Notes: a model not told the origin generated them from the letters alone. DNA of 64,000 nt from RDYZ01 sp964518905 (GCA_964518905.1 CAZFJL010000023.1:1-64000); one strand, 5' to 3'. Shown: positions 44,589-53,761, counted from the stretch's first letter. Made by a program: numbers and translations.

Positions 44589-46217
44589 TCAATTCATTAA
44601 AGCTTCGGCTTCGGCGAGGTGCTTTTTCAGGGTTTCGATCGGTAATGGCCCTTGCAAATGTTGCCACGGCAGCAACCGATCGCGATCAAATTCCGTGAAC
44701 ACGTACGCTTCGAGCGGCGGCAAAGTCCCGCGCATATCCTTAAACGCCCGCTTGTAGCTGCCGAGGGTATCGCCATAGTGTCGTACCTGTTCGAGCAAAT
44801 ACGACAGGCGACGATCGCCCCGAGACAGTAGCGTTTGCATCACCGACCAGTTATAGCTTTCGGGGCGAAAATCAATGCCGTTCGATCGCAGTTCTTTTTG
44901 CAGTCGCTTCAGGCGTTTTTCTGCTTTTTTATTCACACCAAACCACTGAAACGGCGTGTGTGATTTCGGCACAAACGTGCTGCATCCGAGGGTTAGACGT
45001 AAACCGGGCGCTGTCTTTTTTAGACTTTTCATCATGCCGATCGTCGCATCAATATCGTCCTCTTCCTCGCCGGGAATGCCGACCATGCCGTAAAGCTTGA
45101 GCGCTTTGAGGCCACCGGCCTTGGCTTCGAGCGCGGCCTGGGCGATTTCGTCCGTGTCGAGTTTTTTATTGATGATTTGGCGCAGGCGATCAGAGCCGCT
45201 TTCGACGGCGATCGTGATCGATCGCGTATCGCGACGGCTGAGGACTTCGGCCAGCTTGCGGGTGACGGTATTGGTGCGTACCGAGGCGATACTCAGCCGC
45301 ACATCATCGAATTTCGGTTGGCCGATGTAGTCGAGGATGGTCTCGAATTCCGGGTGCTGCGTAATTGAAGCGCCAAGGAGTCCGAGGCGCTGGGTAACCT
45401 CTAGGCCACGATCGATCGCGGGTAGCAGGGAGCCTTCGAGGTCGGCGACGCGAAAGGGCAGGGTGAGATAGCTCGCGAGGCAAAAGCGGCACATTTCCGG
45501 GCAACTGCGGACGACTTCCACCATGAAAATGTCCGGCCAGGCGGCGCGTTCTGTGACGACGGAGGAGGCGAGCAGGGTGTTGCTGCGATGGGTCTGTTTG
45601 GTGACGATCGCGGGGATATCCGCATCGATCGGCGTGATGGCCGCGATCGAACCGTCGGGGGCGTCGTAAGTGACGGCGTAGAGGCTGGGGACGTAGAGGC
45701 CGGGAACTTGGGCGAGGTGGCGGAGCTGGGTGGCGCGATCGGCGTGGCGGACGGCTTGATAGGCGTCGATAAAGGCGGGGAGGGAGACCTCGCCATCGCC
45801 CAGCAAAATAACGTCGAAGAAATCTGCGAAGGGTTCGGGGTTGGCCGTCAGCACCGGCCCCCCGCCAAAAATCAGGGGCGCTTTAGCGATCGAGTTGGCT
45901 GCGAGGCGATCGGTGGCGCGTACGGCAATCCCGCGTTCTTCCAGCAGACTCAGAATATTAACGTAGTCGAGTTCCCAGGACAGCGAGAATCCGAGGATTT
46001 CCAGATCCGACGGTAGCGGGTCGCTCGCATCGGTGAAGACCCGCGAAACCGCTAAATCCGATCGCGCGGCCAGGGTCGCCCACACAGTTTGATAGCCCAG
46101 GCTGGTAATCCCGACGCTGTAGGTATTGGGAAAGGCAAAGGCTAGCTCGATCGCGTTCGCATCTGGGGCGGTCGGCTCGAATAAAAGCTGTTCGTCTTGG
46201 GTGGGAATCGCGTTCAC
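44589..46217 (-). CDS. B12-binding-domain radical SAM protein
   Basis: The protein has about 542 residues from the GTG at 46217 (MNAIPTQDEQLLFEPT); the frame is open to 46337, but that extension is hydrophobic and atypical. The N-terminal half resembles a B12-binding-like domain (AFAFPNTYSVGITSLGYQ; ILGFSLSWELDYVNIL; GGPVLTANPEPFADFFD). The radical-SAM cluster motif is CPEMCRFCLASY near residue 225, with GIPGEEEDD further on. The layout matches the TIGR03960-type family, common in cyanobacteria and of unproven function. The start is uncertain. Confidence 0.85.
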   Translation of the reverse strand: MNAIPTQDEQLLFEPTAPDANAIELAFAFPNTYSVGITSLGYQTVWATLAARSDLAVSRVFTDASDPLPSDLEILGFSLSWELDYVNILSLLEERGIAVRATDRLAANSIAKAPLIFGGGPVLTANPEPFADFFDVILLGDGEVSLPAFIDAYQAVRHADRATQLRHLAQVPGLYVPSLYAVTYDAPDGSIAAITPIDADIPAIVTKQTHRSNTLLASSVVTERAAWPDIFMVEVVRSCPEMCRFCLASYLTLPFRVADLEGSLLPAIDRGLEVTQRLGLLGASITQHPEFETILDYIGQPKFDDVRLSIASVRTNTVTRKLAEVLSRRDTRSITIAVESGSDRLRQIINKKLDTDEIAQAALEAKAGGLKALKLYGMVGIPGEEEDDIDATIGMMKSLKKTAPGLRLTLGCSTFVPKSHTPFQWFGVNKKAEKRLKRLQKELRSNGIDFRPESYNWSVMQTLLSRGDRRLSYLLEQVRHYGDTLGSYKRAFKDMRGTLPPLEAYVFTEFDRDRLLPWQHLQGPLPIETLKKHLAEAEALMN

Positions 46218-46761
46218 AGGGCGTTGCAAAAAGAGTAAGGCATGGACTATTAACGATAACGAGATTTGTGCGGGTTGTACTGATCCCGCGCCGTAGGATG
46301 AGAGGAGACCGCGTCGGTGAAACACCAACATCACCAAAAAACTGGGTTTGAAGCTCCGTAGCCTTCGACTCCGGTCAGGACGGGCTTCTAGGATGGCTTT
46401 TAGACTACAATTAGTCAGGTTGAAATCCCCTCCTCATTTTGCAGCGATATATCAGTCACAAGGCGGTGAAGCCAGGACTGGAGCAGTGAGAGGAAAAAAC
46501 AAGGGCCAACGGACAGACCGCGCCCAAGGCCACAGTCACGAGACCGATCGGCTCAGTCGCGGGAAGACATTCCGAGACTCAAAACGGACGTGGAGTGGTC
46601 ATAAGTCCTGGTTCCAGGCCATCCACGGAGAAGCGTCAACCCCATTCAGCGTTCTGCCCAAGAGGTGGGCGTGGTGAAGAATCTCTGTTCCTTTATTTTT
46701 TTAGGTCGGAGAGGATGTCAAGGTACTGCCGTCCTCGATTTACGCTCAGGAGAAGCACCAT
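46218..46761. other. Gene-free region with a solo IS605-type right end
   Basis: 544 bp without a convincing gene. The 109-codon open frame at 46348 is basic and low in protein character; its last part may be a decayed tnpB tail ahead of the right end at 46678-46720. Confidence 0.55.
46678..46720 (+). repeat. Solo IS605/tnpB-type right end
   Basis: AGAATCTCTGTTCCTTTA, a T run, then AGGTCGGAGAGGATGTCA aligns base by base with the right end at 484-520 apart from the inserted T run. No tnpB precedes it, so it is a relic or a non-autonomous derivative. Confidence 0.55.
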
Positions 46762-47079
46762 ATGCTACACCGCAAACTTTATCAACTGTGTTCAGAACAC
46801 CGCGAGGTTTGTATTTTCCTGCGCGACCAACAACGCTGGATTGATCGTGCCACGATCCTTGATATTGAAGGCGACCTCGTCACGATCCGCTACGAATCGG
46901 ATGAGGAAGACGAACTCTGCGCCTGGGAAGAAATGGTGCGGATCGAAAGCATCGGCTCTGTCAGTCAAAAAATGGCGAGTGTTCCCAAGGGCAATGTCGA
47001 ACCTACGGTTTCGGAAGACTGTCCCGAAGCAGAACGCATTCGCAATCCCAATTCTGATGCCGGTGGTGACACTGCCTAG
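46762..47079 (+). CDS. Conserved small cyanobacterial protein (DUF6679-like)
   Basis: The 105-residue protein starts at an ATG behind AGGAGA. The segments LYQLCSEHREVCIFLRDQQR, DLVTIRYESDEEDELCAWEEMVRIESIG and VPKGNVEP look like a compact beta-rich domain of about 80 residues, followed by an acidic tail. I believe it belongs to a cyanobacterial family of unknown function (DUF6679), but cannot verify the number. It lies right after the solo IS605-type end, whose boundary is about 40 bp from the start codon. Confidence 0.75.
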   Translation: MLHRKLYQLCSEHREVCIFLRDQQRWIDRATILDIEGDLVTIRYESDEEDELCAWEEMVRIESIGSVSQKMASVPKGNVEPTVSEDCPEAERIRNPNSDAGGDTA

Positions 47080-47095
47080 TGTTCCATAGCATCAA

Positions 47096-47238
47096 TAGAC
47101 CTCTTGCACCAATGTTGACCCTCACCCTAAATCCCTCTCCCAAACTGGGAGAGGGACTTCTAACTCCCCTTCTCCCGGCTTGGGAGAGGGGGCTGGGGGG
47201 TGAGGGCAAAGCAAATATCGATTCATGCAAGAGGTCTA
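47096..47238. mobile_element. Non-autonomous element B with the shared core, TA-type ends
   Basis: TAGACCTCTTGCA (47096-47108) and TGCAAGAGGTCTA (47226-47238) are exact 13-bp inverted repeats starting and ending in TA. The interior is the same G/C-rich palindromic core as elements A and C, in the opposite orientation (GACCCTCACCCTAAATCCC to GGGTGAGGGC). Confidence 0.9.
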
Positions 47239-47294
47239 ATGGGCAGACCTCCAAAGGCTCCTCGCCGATCGCATTGTCTTGAACGTATACCGTG

Positions 47295-47323
47295 AGCGCT
47301 ACTCGTCTTGAGCGAGTGGCGCT
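47295..47323. terminator. Possible terminator hairpin
   Basis: AGCGCTACTCG and CGAGTGGCGCT pair over 11 positions (one G-U) around a 7-nt loop, followed by TGTTTCG. Its T tract is weak. Confidence 0.45.
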
Positions 47324-47498
47324 TGTTTCGTATCCGTCGAGTTTGCATGAGTTCACGCCCAAGGTAGTGTCAGGAGTCGTGCGGATGTTCCGGCCAGATC
47401 CGTCCAGAATGTCATCCAATCGGCTGACGCGTAATACGCTTAATCCTGAACTCGCTTAAAATTAATACAGACCGTGCCGTCGTTATAGACGTCTTGCT

Positions 47499-47975
47499 AT
47501 GCTGCCATTCTTTTCAGTCCTGATCGCGCTGTGTGCCTTTACGGGAGGCTTCTTAGGGTTTAGTAGTACACGGGAAGCCCAAGAACAAGCCGCGATCAAC
47601 TCGCGTCGGGTTGTTCAAAATGCCGATAACCTCGGTGATGGTGCAGCCCCGGCCAGCGCTCCGGCGAATGCGCCTGGAACCGTGCCGATCGCCGCCCCTG
47701 TACCGAACCAGGCGACCCAGCCGGAAGGCAACCCGGCGGTTGTGGTTGACCCGAATCCGGCTCGTCCGACTCCGATCAATCCCGGTGATGATTTGATCCC
47801 ATCCACCCAAGGTTCGGCCTCAGCAGCAGAAATTGCAGCGGCGGAAAATGCGTCAGCAACGGACGCCGGTAATGCGGCGACGTCAGATGGTGCTGCTAAC
47901 GCTAATACTGCCAGTCCACCACCGGGTAGCCTCAATCCGGGATCGACTACAACGAGCGTTCCCGCTCTGTGGTAA
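47499..47975 (+). CDS. Ala/Pro-rich membrane-anchored or secreted protein
   Basis: The 158-residue protein opens with a hydrophobic helix (LPFFSVLIALCAFTGGFLGF, residues 2-21), a signal anchor or signal peptide. About 120 residues of low-complexity sequence rich in Ala, Pro, Asn, Thr and Ser follow, with no Cys after residue 12. It looks like an extracytoplasmic disordered protein. I recognise no family. It is 89 bp upstream of thiOG on the same strand. Confidence 0.6.
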   Translation: MLPFFSVLIALCAFTGGFLGFSSTREAQEQAAINSRRVVQNADNLGDGAAPASAPANAPGTVPIAAPVPNQATQPEGNPAVVVDPNPARPTPINPGDDLIPSTQGSASAAEIAAAENASATDAGNAATSDGAANANTASPPPGSLNPGSTTTSVPALW

Positions 47976-48064
47976 ATTCTTGACCCGGCGATCGCCTCAA
48001 GCTTCATTTGCCTTTCCCGTCGCTTCAAACCCTGATTGCTGCTGCATTTCTCTGAGTTTTCGCC

Positions 48065-50065
48065 GTGTCGCACTCCATAAATAACGAGATCTCGATTATC
48101 GGTGGGGGTATCATCGGCCTCGCCCTCGCGGTGGAACTAAAGCAGCGCGGTGTGTCGGTGACGGTGATTAGTCGTGATTCACAGCAAGCCGCAACCCACG
48201 CTGCTGCCGGAATGTTGGCTCCCCAAGCTGAACGTATTCCGGCGGGATCGATGTTTGAGCTGTGTTCACGATCGCGATCGCTCTATCCCGACTGGACGAG
48301 CAAACTCGAAGCGCTCACCGGACTCAATACCGAATATTGGCCGTGCGGTATCCTCTCGCCGCGCACCGCCGATGATGTTGCGATCGCCGATCGCGCCGAT
48401 CCAGATGCAACGGCGCACTGGTTCGATCGCGCGGCGATTCACCGACTTCAGCCCGGACTTGGGGAATCGATCGTTGGAGGCTGGTGGTTCCCGGAAGACG
48501 GCCAGGTGAATAATCGGGCGGTCTATCGTGTGCTGCAAACGGCGGCGCGGGAGTTGGGCATCGATATCCGTGAGGGTGTCAGCGTCGAAGGCATCGTGCA
48601 GCAAAACGGTCGCATCGCGGGCTTACAAACGAACCAAGGATTGATAACCGCCGATCGCTACGTCATGGCCACCGGAGCCTGGACGCATCAACATCTGCCG
48701 CTGCCCGTGGTTCCGCGCAAAGGCCAAATGCTGGCGGTGCGATCGCCGGTTGTCAGCGGTACACGATCGCTCAATCGCGTTTTGTTTGGTCGGGATACCT
48801 ACATCGTGCCGCGTCGCGATGGGTCGATCGTCGTCGGTGCGACCAGCGAGAATGTGGACTTTACGCCGGGGAATACGCCGGAGGGTATCCATGCGCTGCT
48901 CGACCGGGCGATCGCGCTGTATCCCGGCCTTCGCGATGCCACGATCGATGAATTATGGTGGGGCTTTCGACCCGCCACGCCCGACGAAAATCCCCTGCTT
49001 GGCTATGGTCACTGCGACAATTTAATCTTTGCCACCGGCCACTATCGCAACGGCATCCTACTCGCCCCCATCACCGCCCAGCTCATCGCCGACCTGATCA
49101 CCGCCGATCGCGCCGATCCACTGCTCGCTGCTTTCGATCCGCACCGCTTCGATCGCTCTGAGCCCACAAATCAGATCGCCCCAACCGCCGTCAACGCACT
49201 ACCGCCCCCCACACAACCCATGACCGTGTCCATTCCCATTGCGCCGGTTTCTCCTGACGCCCCAAGCAGCTCCGATCCTGATCGATTAACGATCGCCGGT
49301 CGCAGCTTTCGATCGCGCCTGATGACCGGCAGCGGCAAATATCGCAACTTTGACGATATGTGCCGCTGCATCGACGCCAGCGGCTGCGAAATCATCACCG
49401 TCGCCGTGCGTCGCGTCCAAACCAATGCCCCCGGCCACGAAGGTCTCGCCGAAGCCCTAGACTGGAACAAGCTGTGGATGTTGCCCAATACCGCAGGTTG
49501 CCAGACCGCCGAAGACGCGATCCGCGTGGCGCGTCTCGGCCGCGAAATGGCCAAACTCCTCGGCCAAGAGGACAACAACTTCGTCAAACTAGAAGTCATT
49601 TCCGATCCGAAGTATCTGCTCCCCGACCCGATCGGCACGCTCCAGGCCGCTGAACAACTCGTAAAAGAGGGGTTTGCCGTGTTGCCCTACATCAATGCCG
49701 ATCCGATTTTGGCCAAGCATTTGGAGAATGCGGGCTGTGCGACGGTGATGCCCCTCGGATCGCCGATCGGCTCTGGTCAGGGGATTCAAACGACGGCTAA
49801 TATTCGCATCATTATCGAGAATGCGACGATTCCGGTCGTGGTTGATGCGGGGATTGGGACACCGAGCGAGGCGGCGCAGGCGATGGAACTGGGCGCGGAT
49901 GCGGTGCTGATTAATTCGGCGATCGCTCTCGCCCACGACGCACCGATGATGGCCAAGGCGATGGGACTCGGGGTCGAAGCCGGACGGGCGGCCTATCTGG
50001 CGGGTCGAATTCCAGTGAAGGAGAACGCGATCGCCAGCTCACCGACGACCGGCCAGATCCGCTAG
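48065..50065 (+). CDS. thiOG: ThiO-ThiG fusion: glycine oxidase and thiazole synthase
   Basis: The 666-residue protein starts at a GTG (48065). Residues about 1-370 are the FAD-dependent glycine oxidase ThiO: ISIIGGGIIGLALAVEL binds FAD, and WGFRPATPDENPLLG and ATGHYRNGILLAPIT are C-terminal ThiO motifs. After a Pro-rich linker, residues about 405-660 are ThiG. FRSRLMTGSGKY opens the domain, the imine-forming Lys is in FVKLEVISDPKYL, and VVDAGIGTPSEAAQAMELGADAVL is the phosphate-binding end. ThiO supplies dehydroglycine and ThiG closes the thiazole ring of thiamin. The fusion is typical of cyanobacteria. Confidence 0.95.
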   Translation: MSHSINNEISIIGGGIIGLALAVELKQRGVSVTVISRDSQQAATHAAAGMLAPQAERIPAGSMFELCSRSRSLYPDWTSKLEALTGLNTEYWPCGILSPRTADDVAIADRADPDATAHWFDRAAIHRLQPGLGESIVGGWWFPEDGQVNNRAVYRVLQTAARELGIDIREGVSVEGIVQQNGRIAGLQTNQGLITADRYVMATGAWTHQHLPLPVVPRKGQMLAVRSPVVSGTRSLNRVLFGRDTYIVPRRDGSIVVGATSENVDFTPGNTPEGIHALLDRAIALYPGLRDATIDELWWGFRPATPDENPLLGYGHCDNLIFATGHYRNGILLAPITAQLIADLITADRADPLLAAFDPHRFDRSEPTNQIAPTAVNALPPPTQPMTVSIPIAPVSPDAPSSSDPDRLTIAGRSFRSRLMTGSGKYRNFDDMCRCIDASGCEIITVAVRRVQTNAPGHEGLAEALDWNKLWMLPNTAGCQTAEDAIRVARLGREMAKLLGQEDNNFVKLEVISDPKYLLPDPIGTLQAAEQLVKEGFAVLPYINADPILAKHLENAGCATVMPLGSPIGSGQGIQTTANIRIIIENATIPVVVDAGIGTPSEAAQAMELGADAVLINSAIALAHDAPMMAKAMGLGVEAGRAAYLAGRIPVKENAIASSPTTGQIR

Positions 50066-50087
50066 AAACGCCCGATGGTTCAGTTAT

Positions 50088-50131
50088 CCCGAGGTTAATT
50101 CATCACGACCCCGAGGTTAATTCATCGCGAC
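50088..50131. repeat. 22-bp tandem repeat, two units
   Basis: CCCGAGGTTAATTCATC-ACGAC and CCCGAGGTTAATTCATC-GCGAC follow directly; one base differs. It lies 22 bp after the thiOG stop. Confidence 0.9.
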
Positions 50132-50296
50132 TCTCTTTACAAAGCGTAACAATAAGACATTTAGATGTTAGAATTCCTTAACAATCCTCAGTGATTTGAA
50201 GATCCCTGTAGTCTTTGTAAGTTATTAAAACTCACTCAAACTAAGGTCGTAAATTTACGTAAATCAAGTCATTCTGTGACATAAGTTGATAATTTC

Positions 50297-50312
50297 CGTG
50301 ATCTAAGTCACA
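50297..50312. promoter_or_regulatory. CRP-like (SYCRP1-type) binding site
   Basis: CGTGATCTAAGTCACA matches the CRP/SYCRP1 pattern TGTGA-N6-TCACA except at the first base, and even the central TCTA is as in the SYCRP1 consensus. It lies 124 bp upstream of the gene at 50436. Confidence 0.55.
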
Positions 50313-50435
50313 GATATTATGTCGTTTAGATCGCATCCTTAATGCCAACTTCCAGACTGTTAATTACAGCTTCACCTTAGATTTTCATTTCTAGCTTGCA
50401 CACGTTTTTCAGCACGCAATTTTTTCTAATCACCC

Positions 50436-50621
50436 ATGGCCTATTTATCGTCAATCTCACCCAAACCCCCTGAGCTTGAAAAGGCGCTAGTTGATCACAT
50501 GCTAGAGGGGAACTTATCTCAGGCGCTTGAGATGGCTGTTCAATCTCAAAATTCCCAAGAAATTCTTCAGATTTTAGAAAACGTCAAAAAATATTACGCC
50601 TGCGTTACACTTCAGCGATGA
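50436..50621 (+). CDS. Small hypothetical protein, 61 residues
   Basis: The ATG at 50436 opens a short soluble, helical protein: PPELEKALVDHMLEGNLSQALEMAVQ then SQEILQILENVKKYYA. This resembles a helix-turn-helix repeat (TPR-like) or a small adaptor, with no Cys-rich or membrane part. I do not recognise a family. The long AT-rich upstream region with a CRP-like site and other repeats suggests a regulated gene. No partner follows on the same strand; the next gene is convergent. Confidence 0.6.
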   Translation: MAYLSSISPKPPELEKALVDHMLEGNLSQALEMAVQSQNSQEILQILENVKKYYACVTLQR

Positions 50622-50671
50622 AAGTAACTAATCTATCAGTCGATCGATGAACGAATCGACCGATAAATTAA

Positions 50672-51850
50672 TCATGAAAAATCTGCGATCGCGACTAGCA
50701 GTCGATCAATTTCCTCATCCGTTGTGAAGTAATGCACGCAGGCTCGTATGCAATCCGGATCTAGAATTGTCCGCAGCATGAACCCTTGGGTTTCTAGGTG
50801 GCTGACCAATGTTTGATGCTGACCGCTGACGTGGGTAAACGACACGAGCCCTGAACGCGGCGGTGAGATCGACCAACATTCAACCCCGTCTAGATCCTGT
50901 AAGCCCGACCACAGACGCAACGCCCGATCGCAAATCGCCGCGTATCGCTCCGAGGCTGTTCCCCATTCGTCATGCACGGCGATCGCCTCACACAGTCCGG
51001 CATAGAGCGGATAGGCCGAGGTCGCCACTTCATAGCGCTGACCATTGGGCTGCCAGTCTGTCGGATTGCCGAGCGCGTCCATCTCGATGCCGCGCCAGCC
51101 AATAAAGGTCGGCGCGAGATCGTCTCGTGCTGCCTCGCTGACATACAGTCCGCCGACCCCCGCCGCACCGCACAGCCATTTATGACCGGTGAAGGCGTAG
51201 AAATCGACCTCGATCGCATCGAGATCGAGCGGTAATATGCCGACGGACTGCGCCGCATCGACTAGCACGCGGATGGTCTGACCCGTTTCGGTCGGGAAAC
51301 TGTGACAGGCGCGGTTAATTTCAGCCAGGGGTAGGACGTATCCGGTGTTCCAGAGCAGATGACTGACGATGACGAGCCGTGTGCGCGACGTGAGCCGATC
51401 GACGATCGCCGCGACCGGATCGCCATCGTTGAGGATGTCTAGGATCGGTGCGATCGTTACTGTCAGATCAAACCGGCGGGCAATTTCGGCCACCGCAGCA
51501 ATCACGCCGGGATGTTCGCAATCGGTCATGACGATCCGATCGCCCGCCTGCCATGCCAGACCCCACAGGGCGATATTACAGCCGACGGTCACGTCTTCCG
51601 TGAGGCTAATCGTTGTATCGGGAACCCCGAGCAGATCGGCGATCGCGCTGCGGGTGTCGTTACAGGTGACCGATAACGCCGCGTTGATTTTGCCGTTAAA
51701 GGGGCCATCGATTTGGATGTGACGCTCGGTGGAAACGATCGCCTCAAACGCGCGATCGGACAGTGTCCCCTGTCCGCCGTAATTGAAGTAGGTTTTATTG
51801 GCGAGGGCAGGAAATTGGGCGCGAAATGTCGCAAGGTCGGGCGATGGCAT
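50672..51850 (-). CDS. Class V aminotransferase, cysteine/cystine lyase (C-DES)-like
   Basis: The 392-residue protein is a PLP enzyme of the NifS/CsdA fold. VDAAQSVGILPLDLD near 195-210 supplies the PLP Asp, and the Schiff-base Lys is in FTGHKWLCGAAG near residue 223. SEHP-like TDCEHPGV and LLWNTG are further family motifs. The C-terminal region lacks the flexible active-site Cys of true desulfurases, as in cyanobacterial C-DES (Slr2143 type), which splits cystine to release persulfide. A role in Fe-S or sulfur supply is plausible. It appears to be a single gene. Confidence 0.83.
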   Translation of the reverse strand: MPSPDLATFRAQFPALANKTYFNYGGQGTLSDRAFEAIVSTERHIQIDGPFNGKINAALSVTCNDTRSAIADLLGVPDTTISLTEDVTVGCNIALWGLAWQAGDRIVMTDCEHPGVIAAVAEIARRFDLTVTIAPILDILNDGDPVAAIVDRLTSRTRLVIVSHLLWNTGYVLPLAEINRACHSFPTETGQTIRVLVDAAQSVGILPLDLDAIEVDFYAFTGHKWLCGAAGVGGLYVSEAARDDLAPTFIGWRGIEMDALGNPTDWQPNGQRYEVATSAYPLYAGLCEAIAVHDEWGTASERYAAICDRALRLWSGLQDLDGVECWSISPPRSGLVSFTHVSGQHQTLVSHLETQGFMLRTILDPDCIRACVHYFTTDEEIDRLLVAIADFS

Positions 51851-51930
51851 TATGTAGACGGAGGTAGAGGCGTAGGGGGGAGAGATTTAGAAGTAGAGCG
51901 GCGTAAGCCCGAGTAGAGGAATTCGAGGAA

Positions 51931-52587
51931 TTAATCGTAAAAGCGGGTGCAATAGACAATATTGCCCACTACGCCGTCACGACCGGCCATGAGATAACCC
52001 TCGGCTGGGTAGCTGATCGGTAACCAGGTGGAGCCGTCATCATGACCCACGGGTGTCGGGACGATCATAATAGCCGCACCGTCATTCAGTGTGGCGATAA
52101 CGGGTGACTCAGGGCTGGGCAAATCATGGACATCTAGCCCACCGATGCGCCGAACATTACGGATGTTTTCTTCGCGGCTACAGCGTGCGGGCGTCGCGTT
52201 TGCGGTGGCTTGTGGTTTCGCCGCCATCGATGGCTCATTTGTGCCCGCGTTAGCATCAGCCTCAACGTTTACGTCAATTTCCGTGGTCGTAGGCTCGCAG
52301 ACATAATTCGCCCAAACGTAACCCCGCGCACTCGCAGTCGCGATCGGCAACCAGTTCCCTACCGGTGGTGCGACCAGCCACACTTGGCTGTCATTGGGAA
52401 TCTGGGCGATGACGGCAGCATTTGGCTCCGGCGATCGCCGCATGTTCAAGGCTGAGCCACCGGTACAGATGTAGGCATCGATCGCGGGGAGAGGCTCGGA
52501 AGCCAGGGCAGGGGCGGCGATCGTGGTGGAAATCGAGGCGATCGTTTGGGCGACGATCGCGAGAATGGCAGAGGATGAGCGTTTCAT
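51931..52587 (-). CDS. Secreted SH3-domain protein
   Basis: The protein has 218 residues from the ATG at 52587 (an open frame to 52716 has no conserved start). A signal peptide precedes the cut near residue 29 (SSSAILAIVAQTIASIST then APALASEP). Two bacterial SH3 repeats follow: residues about 38-90 (ALNMRRSPEPNAAVIAQI ... YVWANYVCEP) and about 145-215 (GLDVHDLPSPESPVIATL ... GYLMAGRDG), joined by an Ala/Glu/Asn-rich linker. It is probably a periplasmic or outer-surface protein binding peptidoglycan or a partner. No enzyme domain. Confidence 0.82.
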   Translation of the reverse strand: MKRSSSAILAIVAQTIASISTTIAAPALASEPLPAIDAYICTGGSALNMRRSPEPNAAVIAQIPNDSQVWLVAPPVGNWLPIATASARGYVWANYVCEPTTTEIDVNVEADANAGTNEPSMAAKPQATANATPARCSREENIRNVRRIGGLDVHDLPSPESPVIATLNDGAAIMIVPTPVGHDDGSTWLPISYPAEGYLMAGRDGVVGNIVYCTRFYD

Positions 52588-52996
52588 GGTGTGGAAAAAA
52601 TCAGAGAACAACACAGATTGATTCGGGCGTGAGCAAACTGAAACACGGAAACTAAAACGAAGAGAATTAGGTGGCACAGAGCAATGATAGATAACAAATA
52701 TCTCAGCGCCTCTCATTCTCAGAGTTTTTTAGCACTTTCTAAGGTATTAATGACCCACCCTGCGTGCTTGAATTTTACACGCGACGTCCAACTTCGTCAG
52801 GAGCTAGTAAGGACTGATGAGAAAGCACTGAATCTATGGTTTTCGTTTGTTTGAGGATGCTCTCATACAGAACATCTGTATCGCTGTAACAGTTATATAT
52901 TTATAAAAAAAGAGGTCGAACAAACCGACCTCCCAAGAGAAAAAAGACCTATTAATTAAATATTAGATAGGCGAAACGATCGCCTTTCATCGCGGT
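52588..52996. other. Intergenic region with the cpcG terminator
   Basis: 409 bp between two minus-strand genes, AT-rich near 52880-52920. Only the terminator at 52912-52932 is recognised. Confidence 0.6.
52912..52932 (-). terminator. Rho-independent terminator of cpcG
   Basis: GAGGTCG and CGACCTC pair around a 7-nt loop. On the minus strand the stem is followed by a T tract (TTTTTTT), 65 bp after the cpcG stop. Confidence 0.88.
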
Positions 52997-53761
52997 CTAT
53001 TTGCGGTACGGAACCAAATTTAGATAGTCCAAACCGGCCACAGCAGCACTGCCCGATCCGCTCGGCTTGGCTGAAGACAGCGATCGTGCCATATCGAGGA
53101 ACGACTCGGGGCAACCCTTCATCGCTGTACCCGTTTGCGGCTTGATGCGGCGCATCCGGCTGGTATCCCAGACGATTTGCGGGAAGCCGAGTTGAGCGCG
53201 GTGGTAGCCGTCGTAGCGCGGCGTCTTCATGTTGAAGGGGGTTTCGCCGAGTTCACGTTGCGGCAGGTTGCGGCGACGTTGGAACGGGACGATATTGTCG
53301 CCGAAGTTATCGAGGTATTCATCGCTGTCGAGCAGTTTGTCGATGAATCCAGCGACGCCTTCGTTGACGATGACGATCGACCAGGCGATCGACTCTTTCT
53401 GATTGTAGGTGTCGCGACCGAGAATACGTTGAACGCACATATCGACGAAGCGATAGTTGCTGTTCGTCGAGAAGTTACGGCGCAGGAACGGATCAGAAAC
53501 CGCCAGACCGCGAATGAATTCACGAACGGTGATGCGACCGTCGCGGAGTTGCGATTCGAGCACAGTTTGACGATTGCATTTCAGCATTTGGTGTTCGCTG
53601 AACACTTGGCGATACGCCGCCCAAATCACTTCGTCCATACCCGATCCGGACAGCAGGTTTTCCGCGTCGAAAACAACCGGCTGATCATCGCCGCCTACTT
53701 CAAACCCCGTGACACGCACATTCTGCGTGACCGGGGTGTAATTCAACAAGGGAAGTGCCAC
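52997..53761 (-). CDS. cpcG: Phycobilisome rod-core linker CpcG
   Basis: The 254-residue protein starts at a GTG (53761) with GGAG nine bases upstream. It opens with MALPLLNYTPVTQNVRV, as CpcG does. The PBS-linker domain spans residues about 25-180 (IWAAYRQVFSEHQML, REFIRGLAVSDPFLRRNF, RFVDMCVQRILGRDTYNQKE). The C-terminal part (about 180-254), ending YLNLVPYRK, contacts the allophycocyanin core. CpcG joins phycocyanin rods to the core. It follows cpcS on the same strand and has its own terminator. Confidence 0.95.
   Translation of the reverse strand: MALPLLNYTPVTQNVRVTGFEVGGDDQPVVFDAENLLSGSGMDEVIWAAYRQVFSEHQMLKCNRQTVLESQLRDGRITVREFIRGLAVSDPFLRRNFSTNSNYRFVDMCVQRILGRDTYNQKESIAWSIVIVNEGVAGFIDKLLDSDEYLDNFGDNIVPFQRRRNLPQRELGETPFNMKTPRYDGYHRAQLGFPQIVWDTSRMRRIKPQTGTAMKGCPESFLDMARSLSSAKPSGSGSAAVAGLDYLNLVPYRK

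Larger units (their letters stand above)
47080..47498. other. Intergenic region containing element B
   Basis: 419 bp with element B (47096-47238) and the hairpin at 47295-47323; no gene supported. Confidence 0.7.
50066..50435 (+). promoter_or_regulatory. AT-rich upstream region with several operator-like sites
   Basis: 370 bp ahead of the small gene at 50436. They contain a 22-bp tandem repeat (50088-50131), the palindrome CGTAAATTTACG (50248-50259) and a CRP-type dyad (50297-50312). Confidence 0.6.

Noticed and set aside
46348..46677. 109-codon basic frame
   Set aside because: Composition is not protein-like and it ends exactly at the IS605-type right end; treated as a possible tnpB relic, not a gene.
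47079..47282. 67-codon frame across element B
   Set aside because: It is a translation of the repeat core and terminal repeats.
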